NCBI GenBank assembly: GCA_030607895.1
Contig: JAUWJC010000062.1
Location: forward strand, 1 to 12,554
Source of the DNA: Pirellulales bacterium
GTDB lineage: Bacteria > Planctomycetota > Planctomycetia > Pirellulales > Thermoguttaceae
Reading direction: 5' to 3'
DNA: 12,554 bases
Shown here: positions 12,312 to 12,554 of the stretch, piece after piece
Layout of the letters: each line of letters opens with the position of its first letter
Position numbering within the stretch: the stretch's first letter is position 1
The notes under the pieces: generated by a model
Databases searched by the model: none
Told to the model about the DNA's origin: nothing
Seen by the model: the letters and a program-made list of their open reading frames with translations, nothing else
Translations under genes and position numbers: made by a program

Positions 12312-12554
12312 CTATTGAGCGTGAAACCCCATCACCGGCTGCTCTTCAGGATTTGTGACCGTAACGATTACCCTTGCAATGGATTCATATGGCAGGACAA
12401 TCCTGTCCCAAAACACCTCGTCCGTTTCTCCCGGCTTGCGTCTTGCCGCTTTGCTTTCCTCGTTTACGCCTTCCTCCGGGTAGACTTCCAACAGGACGTA
12501 CCCCTCTCCGACATCACCGAGTCTGCAAACAGAGATCGACCTGCCATCGTGCAA
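12312..12554 (-). CDS. Unknown protein, partial at right edge
   Basis: The frame is open from the right edge to TAG 12312-12314, 80 codons. I do not recognise it. It has an acidic segment (LLEVYPEEGVNEESKAAR), then ETDEVFWDRIVLPYESIARV and IVTVTNPEEQPVMGFHAQ, a pattern of alternating hydrophobics that suggests a small alpha/beta or beta-rich fold. TTG 12552-12554 is a possible but weak start, and the gene most likely begins outside the window. It ends 25 nt before the hsdM remnant, so whatever deletion made the remnants may have brought it here. Confidence 0.55.
   Translation of the reverse strand: MHDGRSISVCRLGDVGEGYVLLEVYPEEGVNEESKAARRKPGETDEVFWDRIVLPYESIARVIVTVTNPEEQPVMGFHAQ

Larger units (their letters stand above)
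3790..12554. mobile_element. Integrative island at tRNA-Val (left end; right end outside window)
   Basis: The evidence is a tRNA-embedded integrase, an AlpA-type putative excisionase, a primase/helicase/DUF669 replication module, an XRE regulator with operator-like dyads, and restriction-system relics, all on one strand and immediately distal to the tRNA 3' end. I see no capsid, terminase, tail, relaxase or conjugation gene in this part. It could be a satellite-like element, a replicative integrative island, or the left half of a prophage or ICE whose other genes lie to the right. Confidence 0.8.

Noticed and set aside
3853..12554. attR copy of the tRNA-Val 3' part
   Set aside because: I looked for GTTCGAGTC and CTTACAACGTGG beyond the tRNA and saw none, so the right end of the island is outside this window.
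1..12554. CRISPR array, rRNA, or second tRNA
   Set aside because: No regularly spaced repeats with unique spacers, and no other cloverleaf or rRNA-like sequence was seen.

Overview
The window looks like a fragment of a planctomycete (Pirellulales-type) genome or metagenome contig. The reasons are a Tat-exported Gfo/Idh/MocA oxidoreductase, a family greatly expanded in that phylum, a glycosidase next to it, TTG/GTG-tolerant GC-rich genes, and intergenic palindromic repeats of the kind common in these genomes. This taxonomic call is an inference from family content; no phylogenetic marker is present.

Left third (1-3778), ordinary chromosome. It holds the C-terminal part of a glycoside hydrolase of the GH2 type (+), a repeat-rich intergenic stretch (about 1104-1640), a Tat-signal Gfo/Idh/MocA oxidoreductase (-), a divergent intergenic region with a long inverted repeat (3068-3128), and a small single-domain cupin (+). 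A good sigma70-like promoter overlaps the cupin stop codon and drives a tRNA-Val(UAC) gene at 3779-3852, which is followed by a strong hairpin terminator.

Right two thirds (3790-12554), an integrated mobile island. A tyrosine recombinase gene on the minus strand runs into the tRNA-Val gene, so its last codons are read from the complement of the tRNA. This is the arrangement expected for an element integrated at a tRNA 3' end. The integrase is split by a frameshift near 4441, although all catalytic residues survive in the two frames. Every further recognised gene is also on the minus strand. In transcription order from right to left they are: an open partial ORF at the right edge; C-terminal scars of hsdM and hsdS (type I restriction-modification); a zinc-ribbon protein with a HEPN-like R-x4-H motif; a small frameshifted gene; a 265-aa protein of unknown function; an AlpA/excisionase-type HTH protein; a DUF669-like protein; an archaeo-eukaryotic-type primase; a short DnaB/RepA-type helicase ATPase; a winged-helix protein; an XRE-family repressor-like protein; and the integrase. 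Primase and helicase overlap by a GTGA, and the DUF669-like gene and primase overlap by 14 nt, so these three form a coupled replication module. The right attachment site is not in the window.

How it may work together (inference): int and AlpA would handle integration and excision, XRE with operator-like dyads at 5963-6028 would control the left operon, the primase/helicase/DUF669 set would replicate the excised form, and the right end is cargo that once held a type I restriction system and now keeps a HEPN/zinc-ribbon protein. The overall plan (int, regulator, AlpA, primase, helicase, defence-like cargo, no visible capsid genes) resembles a satellite-type or self-replicating integrative island. 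The broken integrase suggests it may now be fixed, unless the frameshift is an assembly error.
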